From: an uncultured Clostridia bacterium
GTDB lineage: Bacteria; Bacillota; Clostridia; TANB77; CAG-508
Assembly (NCBI GenBank): GCA_928721565.1
Contig: OV788638.1
Coordinates: 434,001-498,000, forward strand
Length of the DNA: 64,000 nt
Direction: 5' to 3'
Part shown: in pieces, positions 14,901 through 23,657 of the stretch
Position numbering within the stretch: position 1 is the first letter of the stretch
Layout of the letters: the number at the start of each line of letters is the position of its first letter
Notes under the pieces: model-generated
Told to the model about the DNA's origin: nothing
The model's input: the letters and a program-made list of their open reading frames with translations, nothing else
The model's database searches: none
Translations under genes and position numbers: made by a program

Positions 14901-16277
14901 TTATCTTTGATATTTTATAGTTTTTCTCTTTTGTCTTTGTTCTTTTTCTTGTTCCTTATCTTCTACTTCTTTAATCTGCTGTTTCATTTCTGGAACATTA
15001 TTATAAATTACATCACAAAGTTTTATTTCTTTCTTAACCTTTTTCAGCATATCAGTAACAATAATAATATCTTTAGTAATAGCATCTTTATCTTCTTTGT
15101 TGCTGCATTTATTTCTGTGATAATATAACTTATTTCTTTTATTAAGAATTATTTGTTTTTCTCGGAGTTTCTTAGTTTTTAATTCATCTACTGAATCTGT
15201 TGTTTCTAATTTATATTTGCACATAAATCTAATTTGTTCTGAGTAGAAATCCATTTTCTTAATAGCCTTTTGCATTTCTGGTGTTAGCTTGTACTCTATA
15301 TTATTCTTTTTATGAAATCCTAATAAAAACTTATAATAGTAATATAGGGCAATTATTCCTTTAGGCTTATATTTTTTCTTTACATTAAATCTACTTGAAT
15401 AATACTTTGCTTTTGTGAGTCTATAAGGAACTATATCTGGTATTCAAACATAATCATTTTTAAGAATTCTATTTTTAATATTATCAACAGAATATTCTTC
15501 TCCAAATGTTCTTTCAACTCTTATATTTCTTTTATAAAGTTCTCTCCTCACAGATAATTTGCCTGCTCTATAATAATAGTTATATCCCATTGATTCTAAT
15601 ATTTTGTGAAAGTCTTTTGTTGTATAAGAATTTTTAATTGCATAATCTAAATCTTCTTTAACTTCTTTATGATAATCACTTTCTTGTATATGCTTTTTAT
15701 AAAAGTTTTCAAAATTGATTCCAGATTTACATTTCTTTTCTTCTAATACACTTAATCCATATTCCTCACAAAGTTCATCTGATGTTTTTCTTAATAATGC
15801 AGTATTTTCAAAATTACTATAATACTTATATCCATCTTTAAATGAAAAAGAATTAATTACAAAATGATTATGAATATGATCTGTATTTAAATGGGTAGAT
15901 ACAACAACTTGAAATCTATCTCCCCACATTTCTTGTGCAAGTCTTACTCCAATTTCATGAGCAATTTCTGGTGTAACTTCGTTTTCTTTAAAAGATTGCT
16001 CTGCATTAAATGCTAATATTCCATCTGTTTTGTGCCAGAAATCTTTTGCATCTCTCATTTCTTCTACTGCAGAATCAACGTCACAATTTATGCCTGTTGT
16101 ATAAAATTGTTTTTCTGTTTTACCTGCGTTAGTCGCATACATCATTACTTGTCTTATGCTATCGTAATCATCTACTCCATTTTCTAAATAATCATTTTTT
16201 GTTTTTTCTTCATTTGTTGTATAATTGATCACATGATCTAATCTTTTTTCTACTTTCCATATTTTTGTTGTAGCCAT
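14901..16277 (-). pseudogene. Relaxase/mobilization nuclease interrupted by an in-frame TGA
   Basis: The start is ATG at 16277 with AAAGGAG nine bases upstream (MATTKIWKVEKRLDH). The N-terminal half is a PF03432-type relaxase with the metal-binding three-His motif HLNTDHIHNHFVIN and a following INSFSFKDGYKYY. The frame stops at a TGA (15444-15446) but continues in the same frame without another stop to 14901 (IPDIVPYRLTKAKYY and a charged Lys/Glu tail), 458 codons in all. So one nonsense change splits the gene. The catalytic part would still be made. Neighbouring TnpV and replication genes match Tn4451-like mobilizable transposons, whose relaxase nicks the element's oriT for transfer by a helper conjugation system. 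Confidence 0.8.
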
Positions 16278-16309
16278 AATTTTCTCCTTTCTAAAAATAA
16301 AAAGGGGCT

Positions 16310-16350
16310 TGGGGAATTTCCCCATTTTGAATTTCGAGCTACAGAAATTC
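16310..16350. other. Candidate origin of transfer (oriT)
   Basis: In the spacer between tnpV and the relaxase gene lie two adjacent inverted repeats. TGGGGA/TCCCCA has a three-base centre (16310-16324), and GAATTT/AAATTC has a ten-base centre (16329-16350). Relaxases of this class usually act on a site immediately upstream of their own gene, and G-rich inverted repeats are common there. No nick site can be assigned. Confidence 0.4.
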
Positions 16351-16436
16351 ATTGCTTGCTGATACATAACTTATAACTAAAATATGGAAGGAAATGCCCA
16401 AATCCTTTTCAAAAATTCAGGCATTATTCCTTAAGT

Positions 16437-16793
16437 TTAATCATCATAAATGCATTCTTTTAGTACAATTTCATCTACAAAATTGCTTATATTATTCATT
16501 AGTCCTACCCACTTCATTTGGTCTTTTTGTTTTAATTCTTCAGTAATATTTTCTCTCTTTTTAAACTCTTCCATAAGCTGATTGTATCTTTTATTAGCTA
16601 ACTCTTGTACTTCTTTTAAATGATCTATTAAAGTATCTTCACACTTCATAATTTCATATTGTATATGCTTATTTTCCTTTAAATAATTAAGTCTTAACCT
16701 TCCATATTTATCTAATCTAAAATCCTTATATTTTTTTGGTAATTCCAATTCAGGATAATAATAATCTCCTACTTTTTTATAAGTTATATCCAT
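16437..16793 (-). CDS. tnpV: TnpV-like transposon-encoded protein
   Basis: 118 residues. The sequence matches the TnpV family of Tn4451-like mobilizable elements along its length: ITYKKVGDYYYPELELP at the start, a KYGRLRLNYLKE segment, and QMKWVGLMNNI near the end. TnpV has no established biochemical role. It is a reliable marker of integrative mobilizable elements in Clostridia and normally sits next to the relaxase gene, as here. It is probably soluble and helical. Confidence 0.82.
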   Translation of the reverse strand: MDITYKKVGDYYYPELELPKKYKDFRLDKYGRLRLNYLKENKHIQYEIMKCEDTLIDHLKEVQELANKRYNQLMEEFKKRENITEELKQKDQMKWVGLMNNISNFVDEIVLKECIYDD

Positions 16794-16879
16794 AACTTTC
16801 TTCCTTTTTATTTACTTTTCTAAAATTTTATATTAAAATATATTTATAAACATTTGGGTTAGTATTTTAGTTTGCCGAC

Positions 16880-17692
16880 TTATACTAACTCTTTTCTTTT
16901 GTCTTTTCCAAAGATGATTATTCCTCTACACATTTCATAAAGTCTTGATATTATTGAGTCTACTATTTCTTCATTGTTATTACATAAAAGTCTTTTTCTT
17001 AACTTTTCCTTGTTATAATTTGTTGTAATTATTATTGGTAAATTGTTCTCATATCTATTATTTACTATCGTAAATAATTTTTCTAATGTCCATTCACTAG
17101 GTCTTTCTTTACCTAAATCATCAATTATTAACATTGGTATTTTTGAATATTTTTCAATAACATCACTCTCACAATTGCCATCAATTTTGTAAGTATCCTT
17201 TATATCATTTAGTAAAGTTATTAGTGTTCCAAATATAACTGGTATTTCATTTTCTATTAAGTAATTTGCAATACTAGCTGCTAAATGTGTTTTACCTGTT
17301 CCAACTCCTCCAGTTATAAATAAGCTTCCTTTATTATCACCTTTTACAAAATTCTCTGCGTACCTTTTTGACTTTTCATAAGCCATTCTATTGTCATTAT
17401 TAGTCATATAATTATCAAAATTATATTCCATTAATCTTTTGTTCATTTTGCTATTTAAGTAATATCTTTTTCTTAGCATCATCTTTCTGTTATACTCCCT
17501 TTTATATTCTATTGCAGCTCTTCTATCATCAACCTTTTTCCAATATATCTTTGCTTTCATACAGTCACATCTTACAGGTTCTCCTGATAGAACGAACTCT
17601 CTATCTCCTACTATAAAACTCATTGTCTTTTGTTCTAATTCCTTTCCACAGAATTTACATTTTTCTCTTTTAATTGTTCTTGTACTTATCAT
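16880..17692 (-). CDS. DnaC/IstB-like helicase loader ATPase
   Basis: 270 residues from the ATG at 17692, supported by AAAGGAG; the longer frame would start inside that site's upstream region. An N-terminal zinc-binding segment (CKFCGKEL, then CDCMKAK) is followed by an AAA+ core with Walker A FITGGVGTGKTHLAA and Walker B MLIIDDLGKE, and an arginine finger region near the C terminus. DnaC-like proteins load the replicative helicase on DNA. Together with the upstream replisome-organizer-like gene it forms an element replication module, so the island may replicate after excision. Confidence 0.85.
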   Translation of the reverse strand: MISTRTIKREKCKFCGKELEQKTMSFIVGDREFVLSGEPVRCDCMKAKIYWKKVDDRRAAIEYKREYNRKMMLRKRYYLNSKMNKRLMEYNFDNYMTNNDNRMAYEKSKRYAENFVKGDNKGSLFITGGVGTGKTHLAASIANYLIENEIPVIFGTLITLLNDIKDTYKIDGNCESDVIEKYSKIPMLIIDDLGKERPSEWTLEKLFTIVNNRYENNLPIIITTNYNKEKLRKRLLCNNNEEIVDSIISRLYEMCRGIIIFGKDKRKELV

Positions 17693-17790
17693 ATAAATTT
17701 CTCCTTTCATAATTAAAAATTGCTTTTTAGTCTTTAAAACCACTATCATTTTCTATTCTAATCTTTTCTTCTCTATTCTTATCTTCTGCG

Positions 17791-18192
17791 TTATCTAACG
17801 TTATTTATCATTTGTTTATCTCTAAATCTTCGCTGTCTTTTCCTGTTGTCTTCCTTGATTTTTTCGAGCTTATCAAGATTTTGGTAAACATCCCAATTTT
17901 TAATATAGATTGTTTCATCTTCTACGAATATCATGTGAAGATTCACTAGTTGTTGCATAATCGTTGTTAGTTTGTTTACTGTTTTGTTCATAATTCTTGC
18001 AAGATCATCTATTGTTATTGTAATATTCTCACCAAGTAGAACTGCTCCATGTGCATTACACTTTGCAGCTAATGCTAATAGTTGAAACCATACTCTACAA
18101 TAGGTGTCCCCATCCCTACTATTAAGTAATTTTTTAATTTTTTCATTGTCAAATATATCTGCCTGTATCTTAAACCAATGAACTTCAACCAT
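17791..18192 (-). CDS. Phage replisome organizer-like protein
   Basis: 133 residues. The N-terminal sequence (HWFKIQADIFDNEKIKKL, then GDTYCRVWFQLLALA) matches the N-terminal domain of phage replisome organizers, a winged-helix DNA-binding fold related to DnaD/DnaB primosome proteins. The C terminus is basic (EDNRKRQRRFRDK). It is shorter than full phage proteins and lacks a C-terminal DnaD domain. It precedes the DnaC-like gene, as in many Firmicutes phages and mobilizable elements, and probably recognises an element origin. Confidence 0.78.
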   Translation of the reverse strand: MVEVHWFKIQADIFDNEKIKKLLNSRDGDTYCRVWFQLLALAAKCNAHGAVLLGENITITIDDLARIMNKTVNKLTTIMQQLVNLHMIFVEDETIYIKNWDVYQNLDKLEKIKEDNRKRQRRFRDKQMINNVR

Positions 18193-18208
18193 TTTTCTTC
18201 CTCCTTTG

Positions 18209-18406
18209 CTATCTTACTGAAGCTCGTTCTTTTTCACATAGATATTCATCCAGTGCTTTTACTCTAAACAAGAACTTGCCGCCTATTTTTGAATATGGTA
18301 TTTGTTTTTTCTTAACCAGTTGATTAATTAACCAATATGATATTCCTAAATAGTCTGCTGCTTCTCTCATTGTTAGAGTTATTCTTTTGACTTCCTGAAA
18401 TTCCAT
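18209..18406 (-). CDS. Excisionase-like helix-turn-helix protein
   Basis: 65 residues from the ATG at 18406, seven bases after AAGGAGG. The chain is one excisionase/MerR-like winged helix: TMREAADYLGISYWLINQLV followed by KKKQIPYSKIGGKFLFRV and DEYL. Proteins of this type in Tn916-like and Tn4451-like elements bend att DNA to favour excision by the integrase. It is the first gene of the leftward replication-mobilization block. The repeat-rich spacer 18452-18660 just upstream is a plausible regulatory region. Confidence 0.8.
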   Translation of the reverse strand: MEFQEVKRITLTMREAADYLGISYWLINQLVKKKQIPYSKIGGKFLFRVKALDEYLCEKERASVR

Positions 18407-18451
18407 ATACATTCCTCCTTTCTTTTGAAATTTTATCTTCTTTGTTGACAA

Positions 18452-18660
18452 CTTATCTTTTGTATGGTAAGCTATTATTGCAAGTAATCAATTACTTGTT
18501 TTGTACTGTAATTTTACTGAAAAGTCAAGTCCTGATTAGATTTCGTCTCTGTAATTGATTTTATGCAATAACCGCTTACTTGTGAAAATTACACCAGTAA
18601 GTGATTCTATTTGTTAAGGACTTACAATGATTTTTTTATAAATTTTTAGGAGGTATTCGT
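18452..18660. promoter_or_regulatory. Divergent intergenic region with repeated TACTTG motifs
   Basis: This 209-base spacer separates the leftward xis block from the rightward zinc-finger operon. It holds a near-perfect palindrome CAAGTAAT-CA-ATTACTTG (18481-18498). A second inverted pair, CTTACT (18575-18580) and AGTAAG (18596-18601), follows. The recurrent (A/C)TTACTTG motif in both orientations suggests binding sites for a shared regulator. No protein can be assigned. Confidence 0.45.
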
Positions 18661-19542
18661 ATGAGCCTTAATTTTAGTGCATTTGAAGGAAAAAATATTT
18701 TTAAATTTGCTAAATATGAAATTAAAGAAATATGCAAAACTAAATATATAGTTCCAGATAGTATAAATAAAAAACACACTAGTGGTGCTCCATTAATCGA
18801 TATAGAAAAAGACTTTGAAGAATCTATTTTAATAGATTTATTAAATATTGGTAAATTAGCTTTTTATAATGAGAACGATATAGAAAAAAGTATTTTAGAC
18901 TTTGTAAATAAATATTCTACATTAGGATTAATAAACGATTTACCTTTAAATAAATACTTTTTCTTAGATGATAAAATAGTTTTAAAAGATTTTAACTATA
19001 TTGGAAATTCTGATTTAACAACAGTAGTAGATAGAAAGAAATATTTTAAATTATTCTTCCCTACTTGTGATGATAGTCAGATAAAAGAATTAATTAATGA
19101 AGTAACTAAATTAGCAGAAACTCCTGCCATGGAGAAATACATTTTGTCTGATGTAAATAAATTATTATCAGGATCTAATTTATATTGTGAACCTTTAGTC
19201 ATGTTTATTCAATGTGCTAAATACTTATATAGTTTATTAAATAATATCTCTAATGAAGATAATTACAATATAGATGAATTATTAAAACAATTTGAAATTA
19301 ACAATGTTAAAATAAGTTTGTCTAGAAAAGAAACTTTATACGTAGAATTTCAAATCACTTGTTTAAAACAATATATCGATTATTACTTTGCTAAAACTGT
19401 AGCTAAAGATATTAATCTATTAAAGACATGTAAATTCTGTAACAAGGCTTTTCTTGCTGTTAATCCGAAAGCTGAATATCATACTCCTCAGTGTAAGAAT
19501 AAAGCTAATGTTTATAAAAATAGAGCAAAAAATAAGGAGTAA
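18661..19542 (+). CDS. Unknown protein with C-terminal CGNR-like zinc finger
   Basis: 293 residues, start supported by AGGAGG seven bases upstream. About 240 N-terminal residues are Lys/Asn/Leu-rich and match no family I know. The last 40 residues have a treble-clef-like zinc finger: CKFCNKAFLAVNPKAEYHTPQCKNKANVYKNR, with the second metal pair given by His-x3-Cys rather than Cys-x2-Cys. CGNR-type fingers usually bind nucleic acid. It begins a three-gene rightward operon, separated by two bases from the HEPN gene. Opposite orientation to the mobility block suggests cargo. A nucleic-acid sensor role is inference. Confidence 0.65.
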   Translation: MSLNFSAFEGKNIFKFAKYEIKEICKTKYIVPDSINKKHTSGAPLIDIEKDFEESILIDLLNIGKLAFYNENDIEKSILDFVNKYSTLGLINDLPLNKYFFLDDKIVLKDFNYIGNSDLTTVVDRKKYFKLFFPTCDDSQIKELINEVTKLAETPAMEKYILSDVNKLLSGSNLYCEPLVMFIQCAKYLYSLLNNISNEDNYNIDELLKQFEINNVKISLSRKETLYVEFQITCLKQYIDYYFAKTVAKDINLLKTCKFCNKAFLAVNPKAEYHTPQCKNKANVYKNRAKNKE

Positions 19543-19544
19543 AC

Positions 19545-20801
19545 ATGAATTATAATTGGAATGAAGAAAAATATTTTTTGAAATCTGAAGAAAAGCAAAT
19601 ATGTATTAATATGAATACATATCAGTTATGCGCTTTAAGAAAAGTGATTGATTACATTTCTAATTCAGATACAAGTTGGGAGTATTTTTCTGAAAACGGT
19701 AACAAACATTATTTAAGTATAATTATTAATGACTTACCTAATGTTAATTTAGAAATATTTAAGGAATTTCCAAATAAAATTTTAAAATTATTTATTAGTC
19801 ATATATGCTATGATGTTACAGACTTCAACAATATATCTATTATTACATATATGAAAACGAAGAACGAAAATGAAGATGCAAATAACTATATCAATATAAT
19901 TAATACAATTAATGATTTAATCTATAAAGAAATTCTTTATATTGTAGATAATATAAACGAATGTAAATATATTAATAATTATTTTTTAGAAGCAGTTCAA
20001 TTAAAAAAAGGTAATATAGTTGGTTTCTATGACTTAGGAAAAGTTTTAATTGATGGAGGCACTAATATAACCAATATTAGCACTCCAAAAATTATAAAAA
20101 TGCAAACACAATATAAAAAGATAATATTACCTAATATAAAATATAAATTACCATGTATCGAAAGTTTATATATTGATAGAGAAATATTATTAAATCTAAT
20201 TCAATTGTTTTTAAGATGTTCCTTCAACTCATATATAACTAATGGAAAATTTTTTAGTTACCCTATTTCTAATACAAAATATATGTATAAATTAGATACA
20301 ACTCATCCAGGCACATTTATTCAATTAGAGAGAAATAAAATAATTACGGAAGACTATAACGGAATACCAAACGATACACAGGATTTAATAGAAAAATTTT
20401 ATAAATTAGATTATGAAAAACAAAATTTGTTTTTGATGTCATGTCAAGCTTATATTGAAGGTTTAAACTCTGATTATGGAAAAGCTATTACCTATTATAC
20501 AATAGCTTTAGAAAATTTGGCCAATGATTTCTACAAAAAAAAATATCAAAGTCAAAGGATTTCTAAGAAAAAAAGAATTCATATTCTACTGACATATATT
20601 TTCAAAAAAGAAATAATAACCGAAGATTTTGTAAATCGTTTTTATAATATAAGATGTTTGTATAGCCACGAAGGAATAGCTAATAATAGAATTAGGCAAT
20701 CAATTTTTGAAGTTAAAGATTCTGATGAAATGATGGAACGATATATGGAAGAAATAACTTATTCATCATTAGTTCAATGGCTTTTAAATGAAACAATCTA
20801 A
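19545..20801 (+). CDS. Unknown protein with C-terminal HEPN-like domain
   Basis: 418 residues. The last 110 or so look like a HEPN domain of the ApeA-like kind: a helix AITYYTIALENLANDFY, a basic linker and NIRCLYSHEG, in which R-C-L-Y-S-H fits the RX4-6H ribonuclease motif. The N-terminal 300 residues have no recognised domain. HEPN proteins with an intact RX4-6H often cleave RNA in toxin-antitoxin, abortive infection and CRISPR-linked systems. The ATG lies two bases after the previous stop and the next gene begins 13 bases beyond its stop, so the three are one operon. RNase function is inferred only from the motif. Confidence 0.65.
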   Translation: MNYNWNEEKYFLKSEEKQICINMNTYQLCALRKVIDYISNSDTSWEYFSENGNKHYLSIIINDLPNVNLEIFKEFPNKILKLFISHICYDVTDFNNISIITYMKTKNENEDANNYINIINTINDLIYKEILYIVDNINECKYINNYFLEAVQLKKGNIVGFYDLGKVLIDGGTNITNISTPKIIKMQTQYKKIILPNIKYKLPCIESLYIDREILLNLIQLFLRCSFNSYITNGKFFSYPISNTKYMYKLDTTHPGTFIQLERNKIITEDYNGIPNDTQDLIEKFYKLDYEKQNLFLMSCQAYIEGLNSDYGKAITYYTIALENLANDFYKKKYQSQRISKKKRIHILLTYIFKKEIITEDFVNRFYNIRCLYSHEGIANNRIRQSIFEVKDSDEMMERYMEEITYSSLVQWLLNETI

Positions 20802-20814
20802 GGAAGGATTATTT

Positions 20815-21441
20815 ATGGAATTAAGAGAACCATTTTTAGGCGGTTTTGATTTTTTATCAAACACTAATAATAAAGAAGTAAGTCAACATTTTTGTAATTC
20901 AATCGATAATTTTGGCAAAATAGCTGTAAGAGACTCTATATTATATGACAAAAATATAACTGAAAAAAGAATCGGTATGGATATTTTAACAGGCGACGAA
21001 GAATGGTACTTCGACGATTTGACTAAAACTTATTATTATTTTCAATATAATAAGTTTTGTGAAAATATCGGAGGGTTATATGATAAAATGATGTGTACAC
21101 ATTTTAGATGGACTGATTATACTACTAATATAGAGTATGGTCAGTTTCAAGGTGGATCTGAAAATCAAATTATGTTTAATTATGATTTTGGAAAGGATGG
21201 AGTGGAAAATTTTAAAAAATGGCTAAGGGAACAATATACAAATCCCAACAAAATGCCTGTTAAAGTACAATATACTTTACAATATCCTATTATTCAAAGG
21301 AGAGATGAGCCATATATTCCAAACCCTAGATTTATACCTGCTCATGTTTCAGTCAATTCAGATAATAAAGATTCTGTACAACCAATAATACATATGAAAT
21401 ATCAAAGATACTATAACGAAGAAAATAATTTTCTAAAATAA
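20815..21441 (+). CDS. Hypothetical protein, third gene of the zinc-finger/HEPN operon
   Basis: 208 residues from the ATG at 20815, with AAGGAAGG about seven bases upstream; an in-frame ATG at 20788 overlaps the preceding gene and lacks a clear site. The protein is soluble and aromatic-rich (EEWYFDDLTKTYYYFQYNKF; HFRWTDYTT), probably alpha/beta. No known domain or catalytic motif. It ends at a hairpin shared with the convergent nuclease gene. Confidence 0.6.
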   Translation: MELREPFLGGFDFLSNTNNKEVSQHFCNSIDNFGKIAVRDSILYDKNITEKRIGMDILTGDEEWYFDDLTKTYYYFQYNKFCENIGGLYDKMMCTHFRWTDYTTNIEYGQFQGGSENQIMFNYDFGKDGVENFKKWLREQYTNPNKMPVKVQYTLQYPIIQRRDEPYIPNPRFIPAHVSVNSDNKDSVQPIIHMKYQRYYNEENNFLK

Positions 21442-21470
21442 AATAGTAGAATTTATACTCTACTATTTTA
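21439..21470. terminator. Bidirectional terminator between convergent cargo genes
   Basis: TAAAATAGTAGA (21439-21450) pairs perfectly with TCTACTATTTTA (21459-21470) around eight bases. The stops of both flanking genes lie inside the hairpin. Confidence 0.7.
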
Positions 21471-23379
21471 TTTCACCTTTTTTTAGTAATTTACAAATTT
21501 GTTTTAATTCTACAAATACTACTTTTTTATTTGATATCTTAGCTAATAGTCTTAATGTTCCCTTAAAAGAATTATCAATATATTGTGGAGCCACCACCAT
21601 TATGATCTCACATCTATGATCGTTAATTCCTTGTTCTACAAATTGTCTAATTATTTCTTCTCCTTGTTTAGATGTAGATAATAATCTTATATTCTTTTTA
21701 TTTTTACTCTTTGAAGAATTTGCCTTAATAATTCCTTTCATCTCATATGTTTTACCATTTGCATTTATTGTTCCAGATACATCACCATATTCACCACCTT
21801 TATGTGGTTGAGGTATAAATCCAGGTATAATTCCATAAAATAATTTAGGTAGACATATTTGTTGTTTATCATTTAAACATTTCTCGATTTTATCAAAAGA
21901 ACATGTAGTACCACATTTTTCTTTCATATCAGCCGCAAAGTCATTCAGTTCGTCACTATCAGTAAAATTCTCAAGTTTAAATTCTTCAATGTCATCAAAA
22001 AATATTTTCCCACCAATAACCTCTTCATATGAAGATATAATTAACATATCCTCCATAAAACAAAATGCATATTTTGAATCCATATTTGGAAATACTTTTG
22101 ACAAATTATCATTTATCATTTTAATACAACTAGATGTAGGTATATACCAATAACTATTTATATTTAAATCATGTCCTTCTTGGCAAACAGCATATATAGG
22201 AGCTCCACATTCACAAAAATTCGAATCATAATGTATTTCTGCTCTACATTCCTTACATAATGGTACTTCATACGATTCACATTTTTCGCAATATGGTCTT
22301 GGTAGCTTAATAAACAAACTACTTTTATTAAGTATATCTTTTTTATCTTCTGGAACCATAATATTCTCTTCTGTTCCAATAGCTGAAATTATTTGTGTTA
22401 AAATCCAATTCATTTTCTCTTCTTCAACTTTTGATAATAAAGACCATTTTAATTTAAATCCTAATTCATCAAATATATCTTTTGCATTTTTCCCTTTTAA
22501 ATTGTCTATCTCTTCAAAAATAATATTTATAGCCCCCTCTGTCCATGCAAACAATTCATTTGATGATAAATGTTTTAGTATTCCTATATTCCCTTTTTTT
22601 ATATTATACCTTACTGTTGCCGTTGTTTTATCATATATTGGTGTTATATAGCTTCCTGACATATTGAATCTATCTTTTTTTATTCTATCCATTTCTTCTT
22701 TTTGCTGTTCTGTAAGTCCTTGTGAACGTGATATAGCTGTTTTTTCTCCATCTGCTCCTTGTAACACAATTTTACTCATAACACTATCATTAAATATTCT
22801 TGCAAGAGCACTATATGGAGGTTTTACAGCAGTTAAGCTTTTGTGTATTTCATATGTTAAAGAATCAGCAAATATTTTAGTCATTTTTTCATGTTTTACA
22901 ATATATGCAACATAACTTTTATCTAATCCAATCCATGAACACCCCTTGTGTTGTTCCCATACTTGAGCTGATTTTCCTTGTTCATTAATATAATGGTAAA
23001 TTTTGCTATATACATATATTAAGACTAATCTATCTTCAAATTGATCTATTTTTTGAATAGTTACTTTTCTGAACTCTGAATTTTCGCACCTAATTTCTTT
23101 ACCTTCTAATTTTTTTATTACCTCAATATCAGAATCAGAAAGATTTTCATCAAAACGCCACAATGAAAATGTTACTCTATCTCCATATATATATTCTTCA
23201 ATTAATTTGTCTATTTCCGCATTTACAATTAATTGTCTATTATCTAATTCTCTAATTATTTGAGACTTGTCTTTATTCTTAATATCTTCTTCTTTTATTC
23301 CTTTTCGTGTTGAATATTCAAATAACGCTTGCCACGGTAATGTATTTAGCTTGGAATATAATTCATCTGATACACTCAT
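21463..23379 (-). CDS. Zinc-ribbon protein with C-terminal PD-(D/E)XK-like nuclease domain
   Basis: 638 residues. The N-terminal 350 or so are unrecognised. A cysteine-rich block follows at about residues 360-405: CEKCESYEVPLCKECRAEI, then CECGAPIYAVCQEGH, resembling two zinc ribbons. The C-terminal domain contains GGEYGDVSGTINANGKTYEMKG, fitting the Asp and E-x-K of a Mrr/PD-(D/E)XK fold, then helices and a strand CEIIMVVAPQY. No helicase or ATPase motifs are seen. It is a single gene convergent with the HEPN operon. A restriction-like defence role fits its setting but the substrate is unknown. Confidence 0.65.
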   Translation of the reverse strand: MSVSDELYSKLNTLPWQALFEYSTRKGIKEEDIKNKDKSQIIRELDNRQLIVNAEIDKLIEEYIYGDRVTFSLWRFDENLSDSDIEVIKKLEGKEIRCENSEFRKVTIQKIDQFEDRLVLIYVYSKIYHYINEQGKSAQVWEQHKGCSWIGLDKSYVAYIVKHEKMTKIFADSLTYEIHKSLTAVKPPYSALARIFNDSVMSKIVLQGADGEKTAISRSQGLTEQQKEEMDRIKKDRFNMSGSYITPIYDKTTATVRYNIKKGNIGILKHLSSNELFAWTEGAINIIFEEIDNLKGKNAKDIFDELGFKLKWSLLSKVEEEKMNWILTQIISAIGTEENIMVPEDKKDILNKSSLFIKLPRPYCEKCESYEVPLCKECRAEIHYDSNFCECGAPIYAVCQEGHDLNINSYWYIPTSSCIKMINDNLSKVFPNMDSKYAFCFMEDMLIISSYEEVIGGKIFFDDIEEFKLENFTDSDELNDFAADMKEKCGTTCSFDKIEKCLNDKQQICLPKLFYGIIPGFIPQPHKGGEYGDVSGTINANGKTYEMKGIIKANSSKSKNKKNIRLLSTSKQGEEIIRQFVEQGINDHRCEIIMVVAPQYIDNSFKGTLRLLAKISNKKVVFVELKQICKLLKKGEIK

Positions 23380-23657
23380 TAATTCACCCCCATTATATCA
23401 GACTTTATTATACCAAAATTTTCCTTTATTATCAATATTTTGACAATTATTGCATAAAACAAATTAAATTTATATTACTTTTTATCTAGTTTTTTATTGT
23501 TTTATATAAGTTCTTTTATGAATCTTATTGTAATCTTTGTAATGTCTGAAAAATAAGTAAAATTCACTAGTAATCATCAATATTTTGATATATAATAATC
23601 TCAATTAAATATGAAACTCTCACCCATGGTTATGCCTGAAAGGAGGTGAAAAAGGCA

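Noticed and set aside
15444..15446. TGA in the relaxase as a recoded Trp or selenocysteine codon
   Set aside because: Long genes in the window stay open only with TGA as a stop, Trp is encoded by TGG throughout, and nothing around the codon suggests a selenocysteine context.
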